NCBI RefSeq assembly: GCF_010646885.2
Contig: NZ_CP050700.1
Location: 4,862,501 to 4,926,500, forward strand
DNA: 64,000 nt
Direction of reading: 5' to 3'
Origin: Desulfopila sp. IMCC35008
GTDB taxonomy: Bacteria; Desulfobacterota; Desulfobulbia; Desulfobulbales; Desulfocapsaceae
Position 1 is the stretch's first letter. Every line of letters starts with the position of its first letter. Below the pieces are notes generated by a model, which was given only the letters and a program-made list of their open reading frames with translations, did not search any database and had not been told where the DNA came from. A program made the translations under genes and the position numbers. This document shows positions 16,215-24,677 of this stretch, in pieces.

Positions 16215-17612
16215 ATGTATGATTTAGCGGTAATCGGAGGGGGCCCGGGAGGCTATGTAGCGGCAATTCGAGGAGCCCAGGAAGGATTAAAAACGATCTT
16301 GATTGAAAAAGATTCCTTTGGTGGTACCTGTTTAAATAGGGGATGTATTCCCACCAAAAGTTTTATCTATGACTCTAAACTTCTTGAGAAAGCACAAAAT
16401 TCAGAAGTGCTGACCGGTACAGGGTCGTTGGCCATTGACGGTGCTAAATTGTTGGCACGAAAACAAAAGGTAGTCGCCCGACTTGTAGGTGGCTTAGGTG
16501 CCATAATAAAGAGCAATGGTATTGAAACAGTGCAGGGACTTGGCAGTCTGGAAGGTCCCGGAAAAGTTCGGGTCAGTAAAGCGGATGGATCATCTCAGCT
16601 TGTAGAAGCCCGCAATGTTCTGTTGGCAACCGGCTCCAGACCGTCGTTCCCACCGTTTATCGATATTGATGGAGAGCATGTCCAGACAACGGATGAAGCC
16701 CTGAATAGCGACACCATTCCAAAAGATGTGTTGATTATCGGTGGTGGCGTTATCGGTGTGGAAATGGCAACCATTTATCTCAATTTAGGAGCCCAGGTAA
16801 CTATTGTGGAAATGCTCCCTGATATCCTTATGACTGAAGATAAGGATGTTCGCGATAGCCTGTTAAAACTCCTTAAACAACGCGGGGCCAAGATTCATCT
16901 GAACGCCAGTGTTAAGGCGATTGCTCGTGAAGGTGATACCGTTCAGTCTCTTTTTGCGGACTCGGAAGGTGCTGAACACAAGGTACAAACCGAACGCGTG
17001 CTGGTAGCCACCGGGCGTGGACCGGTTTTGGACGGGATTGATGTTGAAAAGCTTGGGCTGCAAATGGAAGGTCCATACGTCAAGATTAATTCTTCCTGTA
17101 TGACCAATTTACCTAATGTATATGCCATTGGAGATCTGGTCGGGGGTATGATGCTGGCGCATAAAGCCTCAGCGGAAGCCGAAGTAGCTGTAGAACATAT
17201 GCTGGGGCAACAGAGAACACTCAACCCAAGATTTATTCCCCGGTGCATTTGGGGAGTGACGGAAGTAGGAGCAGTAGGTTTGACGGAAGAGGAGGCAAAG
17301 GCTGCTGGTTATTCCATCAAGGTAGGTAAGTTTCCTTATGCAAACAGTGGTGCGGCCCAGGCTATGGGTGATGATCATGGGTTTGCTAAAATTGTGGGAG
17401 ATGCGACCACCGGAGAAATCCTCGGCGTCCACATCGTGGGAGAGCATGCCACTGACTTGATAAGTGAGGCGGTGACAACAATGAAAATGGAGGGAGCGGT
17501 GGAGGATCTGTTTCAGGCAGTTAAGCCACATCCCACAGTGAGTGAGGTCGTCTTGGAAGCTGCTTTGGATTGGAGTGGAATCGCAATCCATGCACCCCGC
17601 AGGAGGGAATAA
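16215..17612 (+). CDS. lpd: Dihydrolipoyl dehydrogenase (E3)
   Basis: FAD/NAD disulfide oxidoreductase that reoxidises the E2 lipoyl group and makes NADH. It is 465 residues. It shows the FAD motif GGGPGGYVAA, the redox-active disulfide GGTCLNRGCIPTKS (Cys pair near 40-45), the NAD-binding GGGVIGVEMATIY, the second FAD contact YAIGDLVGG, and the C-terminal catalytic HPTVSE from the partner subunit. As the fourth gene of the aco-type operon it is probably dedicated to this complex. Confidence 0.93.
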   Translation: MYDLAVIGGGPGGYVAAIRGAQEGLKTILIEKDSFGGTCLNRGCIPTKSFIYDSKLLEKAQNSEVLTGTGSLAIDGAKLLARKQKVVARLVGGLGAIIKSNGIETVQGLGSLEGPGKVRVSKADGSSQLVEARNVLLATGSRPSFPPFIDIDGEHVQTTDEALNSDTIPKDVLIIGGGVIGVEMATIYLNLGAQVTIVEMLPDILMTEDKDVRDSLLKLLKQRGAKIHLNASVKAIAREGDTVQSLFADSEGAEHKVQTERVLVATGRGPVLDGIDVEKLGLQMEGPYVKINSSCMTNLPNVYAIGDLVGGMMLAHKASAEAEVAVEHMLGQQRTLNPRFIPRCIWGVTEVGAVGLTEEEAKAAGYSIKVGKFPYANSGAAQAMGDDHGFAKIVGDATTGEILGVHIVGEHATDLISEAVTTMKMEGAVEDLFQAVKPHPTVSEVVLEAALDWSGIAIHAPRRRE

Positions 17613-17673
17613 CTGTCGCGGAAAGGCCGATAATAATTGGGTATGACACTGTTTCAAAAGGGAGGATATTTAC

Positions 17674-18447
17674 ATGGATTTAGGCTTAAAAGGCAAAATT
17701 GCAATCGTAACCGGCGGTTCCGCAGGTATCGGACGAGGTATTGTGGAGCGGCTGGTTCAGGAAGGTGCAATTGTAACAATTGTTGATATCAACATTGCTG
17801 AAGCTGAAAAGACCGCTACGGAGATTGGTGGTGATACCCAGGCCATAAAGATGGACATCACTAACAAAAATGAAGTCGAATCCGTTGTCGATAAGGTTAT
17901 TGAAAAATTCGGCAGGATCGACATTCTTGTCAATAATGCCGCGCTGAGCTGGCCTCGGCTCTTCATTGAAATGACAGAAAAAGAATGGGATCATATGTGT
18001 GCCGTGAACTTGAAAGGGGTTTATCTGATTTCGCGCCCGGTACTGTCAAACATGGTGAAGCAGCGATACGGTAAAATTATCAGCATTTCTTCGATCGCCG
18101 GAAAAGAGGGAATCGCCAAGTTTTCCCATTACTCCGCTACTAAATTTGCTGTGATTGGACTGACCCAGGCCCTGGCACACGAGTATGCCGAATATGGCGT
18201 AAATATCAATGTTGTTTGCCCTGGAGTGGTGCGAACCCCTCTATGGGAAGATCAGCTGCCGGGAATGGCCGAGGAACAGGGCAAATCCACAGAACAGGTC
18301 TTTCAGGAGTTTTGCGAACCGATTCCCTTCAAGCGACCTCAAACCCCTGAAGACATCGGTAGCATGGTATCGTTCCTGGCATCCGACTTAGCGAAAAATA
18401 TTACCGGCCAATCAATTAACGTCACCGGCGGATGGCACATGCATTAG
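17674..18447 (+). CDS. Short-chain dehydrogenase/reductase
   Basis: Classical NAD(P)-dependent SDR of 257 residues. It has the cofactor motif GGSAGIGRG at about 13-21, NNAA near 88, catalytic Ser in ISISSIAG, and the YSATK catalytic Tyr/Lys pair near 154-158. The start is an ATG after GGGAGGATATTTAC. It follows lpd by about 60 bp, so it may be part of the aco operon. A diol or ketol dehydrogenase feeding the complex (for example butanediol/acetoin) is a reasonable guess, but SDR substrates cannot be read from sequence. Confidence 0.85.
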   Translation: MDLGLKGKIAIVTGGSAGIGRGIVERLVQEGAIVTIVDINIAEAEKTATEIGGDTQAIKMDITNKNEVESVVDKVIEKFGRIDILVNNAALSWPRLFIEMTEKEWDHMCAVNLKGVYLISRPVLSNMVKQRYGKIISISSIAGKEGIAKFSHYSATKFAVIGLTQALAHEYAEYGVNINVVCPGVVRTPLWEDQLPGMAEEQGKSTEQVFQEFCEPIPFKRPQTPEDIGSMVSFLASDLAKNITGQSINVTGGWHMH

Positions 18448-18578
18448 GGGAAAGCTCTCCATATTGCAAGAGAAACCATTCTTATTGCTGGTGGCAAGGA
18501 AATGCACTGTTGTACAGAGACTGATCCACACAGAAAGAAGACTCACTCAGTATGACATACAATTAACAGGAGATCATA

Positions 18579-19814
18579 ATGACCCTAGGAACCATGGCGA
18601 CCGATTGTGAAATTAGAATTGACTATGCGAAATTAAGAAAAGATCGTCGCCAAAAAATGAACGATCAGCTGAAGAAAGATGGATTGGCAGCGATACTGTG
18701 TTTTGATCCCGACACTATTCGCTATATTACCAGTACAAAACTCAATGATTGGACGAACAACAAGCTTGCCCGGTCAGTCCTTTTTGTCGCGGATCAGGAA
18801 CCCATTCTGTTTGAAGTGGGAAGCGCTATTGAAACCAAGAAAAAGATGTCTCCCTGGATTAAGGATAACATTTATCCTTTCATTGGTGGAATGCGTGGTT
18901 CTTTCCCGGAACCTGTTGTTAAGGAAAACGCCAAAAAATTTGCCAATGTTATTTTTGATTGGCTCAAGAAGTTCGGTGTCGAAAATGAGCCCCTGGGAAT
19001 GGACATCACAGAAATTCCATTTCTGCGGGCGCTTGAGGCTACAGGGGTACAGGTGGTTGATGCCCAGCAGACGGTTCTCAATGCTGAAGCAATTAAGACT
19101 CCTGAGGAGGTTGAGCTGATTGAAACCTCTATCGCTATAGTCGAAGCGGCTTTCTGGGAAGTAATCAGTACTGTCCGTCCTGGTATGCGTGAAAACGAAA
19201 TTAACGGCATGATGCGCAACACTATGTATAGGCTGGGTGCTGAAGAAATCCAGAATATCAACGTCATTTCCGGCAACCGCTCCTATCCGCATCCTCACGA
19301 TGCTTCGGATCGTTTTCTGCGCATGGGGGATATGCTCTTTATCGATGTAGTATCTGTTTTCAACGGCTATAAGACGTGCTACTACCAGACATTTGTTATC
19401 GGCAAACCATCCCAAAAACAGCTCGAAGTTTACAAGAAGGCGTATGACTGGCTCTTTGCAGGTATTAACCTGATCAAGCCGGGTGTCAGTACTCAGGAGG
19501 TCATCAAGGCCTGGCCAACCGCCCAGGAGCTTGGTCTTGCAAGTGAAGGTGAAGCATTTGCTCTGCAGTTAGGCCATGGTATTGGCATTACCCACTGGGC
19601 TAAGCCGGTAATAACAAGGTTGTTTTCTGATGAATACCCGGAAATAATTCAGGAAGGAATGGTTTTTGCGCTCGAAACGTACGCAGGCTCCGGAAATGAT
19701 GGTGCAAGAATTGAAGAGATGGTTGTTGTCACCAAAGATGGTAACCGGCTTTTAAGTAAGTTCCCTTCCGAGAAACTGATCTCATGCCCCTGTGTTGGAA
19801 ATTTGCTGCCGTAA
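18579..19814 (+). CDS. M24-family (Xaa-Pro peptidase/creatinase-like) protein with an altered metal site
   Basis: A 411-residue protein with a creatinase N-terminal domain (about 10-165) and a pita-bread M24 domain (about 175-400). Start ATG follows AGGAG. Of the five canonical metal ligands I see Asp in LFIDVV, His in QLGHGIGITHW, Glu in VFALETYAG and Glu in RIEEMVVV. The second Asp, normally in a GY.SD.TRTF motif, is replaced: the sequence reads GYKTCYYQTF with Cys at that place. Ordinary dimetal proline peptidase activity is therefore doubtful. M24 relatives include creatinase and the DMSP lyase DddP, so a small-molecule role within this catabolic cluster is possible. Substrate unknown. 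Confidence 0.75.
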   Translation: MTLGTMATDCEIRIDYAKLRKDRRQKMNDQLKKDGLAAILCFDPDTIRYITSTKLNDWTNNKLARSVLFVADQEPILFEVGSAIETKKKMSPWIKDNIYPFIGGMRGSFPEPVVKENAKKFANVIFDWLKKFGVENEPLGMDITEIPFLRALEATGVQVVDAQQTVLNAEAIKTPEEVELIETSIAIVEAAFWEVISTVRPGMRENEINGMMRNTMYRLGAEEIQNINVISGNRSYPHPHDASDRFLRMGDMLFIDVVSVFNGYKTCYYQTFVIGKPSQKQLEVYKKAYDWLFAGINLIKPGVSTQEVIKAWPTAQELGLASEGEAFALQLGHGIGITHWAKPVITRLFSDEYPEIIQEGMVFALETYAGSGNDGARIEEMVVVTKDGNRLLSKFPSEKLISCPCVGNLLP

Positions 19815-19999
19815 TGACGGATATTCCGACCAGAGAAAGCCAGTCGGCTTTTACAACAGCAAGGTGTCGCATCTTGAATTTACTCTGCTGACTGAGCAGT
19901 GAAATAAAGACCCACGAGATGGGGAGTAATGTCCAAAGAATACTATTGGAAGATTGAAAAGAGTAATGTTCCGCATCAACCAATAAAGGAGAATGAAAA

Positions 20000-20794
20000 A
20001 TGAGTGATTTTCGCAGTGTAAAAGGAAAAGTAGCCATCGTAACCGGAGCAGCCAGGGGAATAGGTTTTGGCGCTGCAGAAACCTTGGCCAGTGAAGGTGT
20101 TCATGTGGTAATGAGCGATATTTTACCGATCCTGGACGAGTCGTGTAAAAAAATTCAGGATGCCTTCCCTGATGTGCAGGTTTATGCCAAATCCGCCGAT
20201 GTATCTGATGAAATGGCAGTCAAAGCACTTGTAGATTTTACCGTAGAAAAATTCGGTAAGCTCGACATTATGTTCAATAATGCAGGGATGCATATGGACA
20301 CCGGTGCTGTTTGGGAGACTGACATGGCCAAGGTGGACAAAATTTTGGGCGTAAATCTCAAGGGTGCTTTTCATGGCTGCAAGTATGCTGCTCAACAAAT
20401 GATCAAACAGAAGAGCGGTACTATTGTCAACACAGGTTCATTTTTTGGAAAAGTTGGTCATGCTCTATCTGCAACTTACGGAGCATCAAAAGGCGGTATC
20501 CACACAATGACCCAGTCGTTGGCACTGGAACTGGCACCATACAATGTCAATGTTAACGCTATATGTCCCGGTCTTGCAGCATCGGAAATGCATTGGGCAT
20601 TTGTCGAGGAAGATGCCAAAGCACGTGGCATTACCTTTGAAGAGATGAAGCAACTCGAGTTGGAGGAAATTCCGCTGAGTCGATACGGGTATGGTTCTGA
20701 TATGGCTGGTGTTATCATGTGGCTTGCCTCTAAATCCGGTGAATATGTTACCGGTCAGCTCATCAACGTTAATGGTGGTTTGGATTTCACTTAA
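20000..20794 (+). CDS. Short-chain dehydrogenase/reductase
   Basis: A second classical SDR, 264 residues, only distantly like the one at 17674. It has the cofactor motif GAARGIGFG at about 14-22, NNAG near 92, a catalytic Ser in NTGSFFGK and YGASK near 159-163. It ends with the VTGQLINVNGG loop common in this family. Start ATG is preceded by AAAGGAGAATGAAAA. It is separated by about 185 bp from the M24 gene. Two SDRs in one cluster suggest stepwise oxidation of a diol or polyol; the substrate is not known. Confidence 0.85.
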   Translation: MSDFRSVKGKVAIVTGAARGIGFGAAETLASEGVHVVMSDILPILDESCKKIQDAFPDVQVYAKSADVSDEMAVKALVDFTVEKFGKLDIMFNNAGMHMDTGAVWETDMAKVDKILGVNLKGAFHGCKYAAQQMIKQKSGTIVNTGSFFGKVGHALSATYGASKGGIHTMTQSLALELAPYNVNVNAICPGLAASEMHWAFVEEDAKARGITFEEMKQLELEEIPLSRYGYGSDMAGVIMWLASKSGEYVTGQLINVNGGLDFT

Positions 20795-20829
20795 AAACTA
20801 GATTGACAACCAGTTAATCAACTCAAAAT

Positions 20830-20903
20830 ACTCACATCTGATGTCACTGGAACTTTGTCCTGGAAGGTGACCGGGACAAATGGTGGAAGTGTCAGGTGTG
20901 AGT
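20830..20903. repeat. Nested imperfect inverted repeat, about 74 bp
   Basis: Outer arms (ACTCACATCTGA... at 20830 and ...TCAGGTGTGAGT ending 20903) pair, and inside them TTTGTCC (20854-20860) pairs with GGACAAA (20874-20880). It lies about 35 bp after the SDR stop. There is no T tract, so it may be a processed or structured RNA element, a stabilising hairpin or a binding region. The remaining bases up to 21296 hold only a roughly 23-codon frame near 20960 with no family resemblance. Confidence 0.4.
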
Positions 20904-21296
20904 AAAAGAGTAATCACCCATTAGTGATGGTTAAAATTTTGTAGATATTAAAGTTGAGGAGATGACTGATATGATCCTGTTCAAAACCCGTACCAGAAAA
21001 AATGTAAAGTTGATATTCTTCTCAATCTCTTAACTAGATAGTAAATATGGCATATTCACTACAGTATAACCTCAACAATATTGCATCTAACCTGCAAAAT
21101 ATTGTGAAGCATTCAGAAACAGGGAACTCCATCTACTTTTGTCTCCCATGTGTCTACGCTGGTATGCAGCATTGCCTCATTCGGAACCATTTTTGATTCA
21201 TTGATTTTCTTCAACAGTCATTTTTCATCATATATACATTTAAAGATCTAATTATATCGATCAGTACCAACTTGAGAGTTAATAAGGAGAATTAAT

Positions 21297-21773
21297 ATGG
21301 AAAATACCACGCCAAACTTCATAGAACATGTTGGTATCATTGTTAGTGATATGGATCAGGCCATCGATTTCTACTGTAATACTTTGGGCTTTGAACTGGT
21401 TCAAAGGGTAGACAATTGCTCCGGTGAAACTGTTGAGAAAGGTGTCGGCATTCCCGGTGCCAAAATCATGCTGGCACATCTGAGGTTAGGAGAGTCAAAA
21501 ACTATTATTGAATTATTACATTACACTAATCCCCAAAGTAAACCCATGCCTTCTGATGCAAAAAGCAACGACATAGGTGTTGGCCATGTTGCGTTTAATG
21601 TGGATGACCCTGATGCTTATTTTGAGCAGCTCAAGGCGAAGGGGGTGGAATTTATTTCCCCTGGTGTAATGGATTCTTCCACCGGTGAAAGGTTCTGTTA
21701 CTTTTATGGTTTCGACAGAGTTGTTCTAGAGTTTATCAAGCCCCCTAAAGGTCCCTTAAAAGATTTGAAATAG
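21297..21773 (+). CDS. VOC (glyoxalase/bleomycin resistance fold) protein
   Basis: A 158-residue vicinal-oxygen-chelate protein. Two beta-alpha-beta-beta-beta modules are visible: one starting FIEHVGIIVSDMDQAIDFY and one starting GVGHVAFNVDDPDAYF. Likely metal ligands are His in IEHVG, Glu in TIIELLHY, His in GHVAFN and Glu in VVLEFIKP. Lengths and motifs resemble methylmalonyl-CoA epimerase or glyoxalase-type lyases, but the exact reaction is not identifiable. Start ATG follows AAGGAGAATTAAT. It precedes the transporter's promoter region and may act on an intermediate of the same pathway. Confidence 0.75.
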   Translation: MENTTPNFIEHVGIIVSDMDQAIDFYCNTLGFELVQRVDNCSGETVEKGVGIPGAKIMLAHLRLGESKTIIELLHYTNPQSKPMPSDAKSNDIGVGHVAFNVDDPDAYFEQLKAKGVEFISPGVMDSSTGERFCYFYGFDRVVLEFIKPPKGPLKDLK

Positions 21774-21856
21774 AAGAATAATCTATAAAGAGAAAGTCTG
21801 GAGATCCTATTCGTTTTTTCTATTTGGAGTCCTTATGACCGGGTTGACCGGGACAC

Positions 21857-21892
21857 TGTCCCATATTCAAACACCTTTTCGCGATTTGGACA
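21857..21892. promoter_or_regulatory. Two degenerate AcoR-type sites in tandem
   Basis: TGTCCCATATTCAAACA (21857-21873) matches the 12558 dyad at 14 of 17 positions, with one intact arm. TTTTCGCGATTTGGACA (21876-21892) keeps only the other arm. They lie about 95-130 bp upstream of a -24/-12 promoter, the same arrangement as at 5040 and 12558. Confidence 0.45.
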
Positions 21893-21986
21893 CATTGTGC
21901 AACAGAGTGTGAAAAGCGTGGTGAAAATAACTACATAATAACAACAATTTAAGGGTGAGATGCCTTGTTGGTGAAGATGTGGTTTG

Positions 21987-22003
21987 TGGCACAGAGTGTG
22001 CAA
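21987..22003 (+). promoter_or_regulatory. Sigma-54 (-24/-12) promoter upstream of the ABC transporter
   Basis: TGGCACAGAGTGTGCAA has an exact TGGCAC -24 element and GC at -12, with GG (21988-21989) and GC (22000-22001) 10 bases apart. It lies about 340 bp before the substrate-binding protein. The leader between them contains a ribosome binding site and a short frame (22094-22303). Confidence 0.65.
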
Positions 22004-22093
22004 GTATATGCGCATATGCCGGAAGCCAGCCGAAATGAGACATAGTCGCCAATTTAACGATCGGTAAAGTAGAAACATTTTGGAGGACGATTG

Positions 22094-22303
22094 ATGGCGG
22101 CAGAGTTATTCAGTAGCAGATTGCCGCCCCATTTCCAGTCTTTGAGCAGGGAGTTGACCAGGCATAAAAGAGGAAGGTTAGTAAGGCTAAGCCGACAAAT
22201 GAAAAGACTGGAGATCAGGTTGTTTTCGAATACAGGTCAAAGGGGAAAGATGCTTCACAGCGCCGCGGGTGCGATCCCCGGAAAAGCAGTATGCTTTCAG
22301 TGA
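22094..22303 (+). CDS. Doubtful short leader ORF
   Basis: An ATG at 22094 follows a good TGGAGG site at 22081-22086 and opens a 69-codon frame that is very basic (RHKRGRLVRLSRQMKR). No family is recognised. The good ribosome site and upstream promoter suggest that a gene once started here; the frame may now be read-through into foreign sequence at the edge of the GC-rich transporter cassette. Confidence 0.2.
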   Translation: MAAELFSSRLPPHFQSLSRELTRHKRGRLVRLSRQMKRLEIRLFSNTGQRGKMLHSAAGAIPGKAVCFQ

Positions 22304-22329
22304 TTCATAACTCAATGGGAGGAGACACA

Positions 22330-23292
22330 ATGAAAAATTGGATTTTTGCCAGCACGACCGTAACCACAGCAATTGCAGGGCTCATCATCGCGGGGACCGC
22401 GGCGGCCGATACCTACAAGATTGGAATCACGCAGAACAATGTCGGCGTCGACAGTTACCAGACGACCTATGAAAAAGCCTTCATAGCGGCAGCAGAAAAA
22501 AACGATAATGTCGAGGCGGTTGTGCTGGACGCAGGCGGCGACGTGGCCCGCCAGATCGCCCAGGTCGAAGACCTGATCCAGCAGAAAGTTGATGCTATCA
22601 TCATCTGGCCAACCAACGGCAAGGCCGTAATTCCCGCCGTTCGCAAGGCCCACCAGGCTCATATCCCTGTGGTCGTCACCAACTCGAACATCTCGAAGGA
22701 GGGATTCGATTTCGTCGCCTCCTTCTCCGGCCCTGACAACATCACCCAGGGCTTGCGAGCGGCCGAGATAATGTGCGACAAGTTCAAGGATATGGGAATC
22801 GAGAAAGAGGCGAAGATCCTCCAGATCTCGGGTCAGCCCGGTTACACTACTGCTATCGAACGTGCCAAGGGTTTCGAGGATCGTCTGCCTGAGGTCTGCC
22901 CGAACGTGGACCTGGTTGAAACGCAGCCGGGTGACTGGAACCGCGAAAAGGCGCAGAAGGTGATGGAGGCGTTCCTTGTCAAGTATGATGACATCGACGG
23001 CGTCTATGCCGGCGATGATAACATGGGCGTGGGCGCGCTCAACGCTGCCAAGGCCGCCGGCCGCGAAGGGATAATCTTCGTCGGCGCCACCAACTTCGCG
23101 GTTGGATACGAGGCAATGGGCAAAGGAGAATACTGGGGTTCGATCTACCAGTCTCCGGTCGACGACGCGGAAGCAGCTCTCAAGACAGCGCTCGACATCC
23201 TCAACGGCAAGGACGTTCCTTTCCTGAACTACTTTGACACGCCGAAAATCACCCAGGACAACATGGGCAAGTTCACCAAGCCCGTCTTCTAA
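22330..23292 (+). CDS. CUT2-type sugar ABC transporter, periplasmic substrate-binding protein
   Basis: Exported binding protein of 320 residues. The ATG at 22330 follows GGGAGGAGACACA. It has a signal peptide of about 25 residues ending GTAAA, then a mature type I periplasmic binding fold (YKIGITQNNVGVDSYQTTY, VDAIIIWPTNGKAVIPAV, VYAGDDNMGVGALNAAKAAG). This is the RbsB/XylF-like family that binds pentoses, hexoses or polyols. It leads two permeases and a double ATPase. Base composition is clearly richer in G+C than the flanking genes from this gene to the end of the ATPase, suggesting acquisition as a block. The ligand cannot be named from sequence. Confidence 0.87.
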   Translation: MKNWIFASTTVTTAIAGLIIAGTAAADTYKIGITQNNVGVDSYQTTYEKAFIAAAEKNDNVEAVVLDAGGDVARQIAQVEDLIQQKVDAIIIWPTNGKAVIPAVRKAHQAHIPVVVTNSNISKEGFDFVASFSGPDNITQGLRAAEIMCDKFKDMGIEKEAKILQISGQPGYTTAIERAKGFEDRLPEVCPNVDLVETQPGDWNREKAQKVMEAFLVKYDDIDGVYAGDDNMGVGALNAAKAAGREGIIFVGATNFAVGYEAMGKGEYWGSIYQSPVDDAEAALKTALDILNGKDVPFLNYFDTPKITQDNMGKFTKPVF

Positions 23293-23308
23293 GAATATGT
23301 GGGATGCG

Positions 23309-23335
23309 CAGGCCCTTCGGGGCCTGAGCACTTTT
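23309..23335 (+). terminator. Hairpin with UUCG loop and T run after the binding protein
   Basis: CAGGCCC-TTCG-GGGCCTG is a perfect 7-bp stem with a stable tetraloop, followed by AGCACTTTTT. It probably terminates most transcripts after the binding protein gene, so that this is made in excess over the membrane parts. The remaining 350 bases up to the first permease hold no gene that I recognise. Confidence 0.7.
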
Positions 23336-23691
23336 TCGTCACAGTTGAACAACTGGGAGGAAATGCTTTGGGCAGCTCCCGGGTCTCAGACAGAGCCTGT
23401 CTTATTTACGGAGCGGTGCAGGTTTATCGGCCGCACATAAGGGGGCGCTTCTCGATGAGGGTACAGCTGTCTTGTTTTTTTGAAATCCCCGGCGACAAGA
23501 CCACTGAGGTCGTGATATTGAACCGGTAACGCGTCCCGGGGTTAAATGGAAAGACGATATCCTCCGTCGTCGAATAGAATGATCTGGAAAACAGATCGAT
23601 CTAGAGTCGACAGACAGGATATCAAATTCAACATTACCGCCATATACACGCTAATGAATTATCTTGATGATCGGAAGAGGGAGGAAGGCAA

Positions 23692-24666
23692 ATGGCTGAA
23701 ATAAAGTTGAGGTCCGCCGGCAGGATTCTGGCCCGGCAGGGCATCCTGGTCGCGTTCGCGATCTTCATGATAGGGTTCGCACTGGCCAATGATCGGTTCC
23801 TGGACGTAGATAACATCCTCGGCGTCATCCGGTCTTCAGCGATCATTGGCGTGATGGCGCTCGGTGTCACATTTGTGGTGATCAGCGGCAATCTCGATCT
23901 GTCGGTCGGTTCGCTGATGTCGTTCTCTACGATCGTGGTACTGGACCTTCATGACAAGATCGGGCCCGGCCTTGGGATATTGGCCATGTTCGCCATGACC
24001 CTCACCATAGGGGCACTAATCGGATTCCTGGTGGGTTATCTCAGGCTCAACTCTCTAATTGTAACCCTCGGCATGCTCTCGGCTATCCACGGTCTCACCC
24101 TCACCTATTCGGGCGGCAAGAACATGGATATCGCAGACAAGCAGGGCACCTGGTTCAGCTTCTACGGCCAGGGTACAGTGATGGGCATTCCGGTGCCGAT
24201 TCTGATCTTAGTCATCCTTGCAGTTGTGCTGTCTTTTCTGCTGGGCAAGACGCCCTTCGGCCGCAAGATCTATGCCGTGGGCGGTAACGGTGTGGCGGCC
24301 ACGTTCTCGGGTATTCCTCGGGCCCGAACCGTCTTCAACTGCTATCTCATTTCGTCCTTCTGCGTCGCCACCGCCGGCCTCATCCAGGCCAGCCGCAGTC
24401 TCGGCAGCCAGAACACCGTGGGCCAGGGCCTGGAGTTGCAGGTTCTCGCTGCGGTTATCCTCGGGGGGGCATCGCTTCTGGGCGGGTCCGGCACCGTCAT
24501 CAAGACCGTCATCGGGGTACTGATTCTCGGCTTCATCCAGAACGGCCTGCTTCTGGTCGGACTGGAATTCTACTTCCAGTACGTCGTCACCTGGGCCATC
24601 ATCATCCTGGCCGTCTGGCTGGATATTGCGGTTAAACGGGGTCATCTCTGGTCGCCGATTGCTTGA
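23692..24666 (+). CDS. CUT2-type sugar ABC transporter permease
   Basis: Inner-membrane permease of 324 residues with about eight to ten hydrophobic segments. Family signatures include VVISGNLDLSVGSLMSFS and AAVILGGASLLGGSGTVIKT, typical of RbsC/XylH-like permeases. Start ATG at 23692 follows GAGGGAGGAAGGCAA. GC-rich codons match the binding protein. It is the first of two different permeases, which probably form a heterodimer. Confidence 0.88.
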   Translation: MAEIKLRSAGRILARQGILVAFAIFMIGFALANDRFLDVDNILGVIRSSAIIGVMALGVTFVVISGNLDLSVGSLMSFSTIVVLDLHDKIGPGLGILAMFAMTLTIGALIGFLVGYLRLNSLIVTLGMLSAIHGLTLTYSGGKNMDIADKQGTWFSFYGQGTVMGIPVPILILVILAVVLSFLLGKTPFGRKIYAVGGNGVAATFSGIPRARTVFNCYLISSFCVATAGLIQASRSLGSQNTVGQGLELQVLAAVILGGASLLGGSGTVIKTVIGVLILGFIQNGLLLVGLEFYFQYVVTWAIIILAVWLDIAVKRGHLWSPIA

Positions 24667-24677
24667 GGATAAAGACA

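Noticed and set aside
22312-23352. A 346-codon open frame on the minus strand across the substrate-binding protein
   Set aside because: It is the antisense shadow of a GC-rich coding gene. The plus strand has a signal peptide and clear family motifs; the minus product is Asp/Arg/His-rich with no family resemblance.
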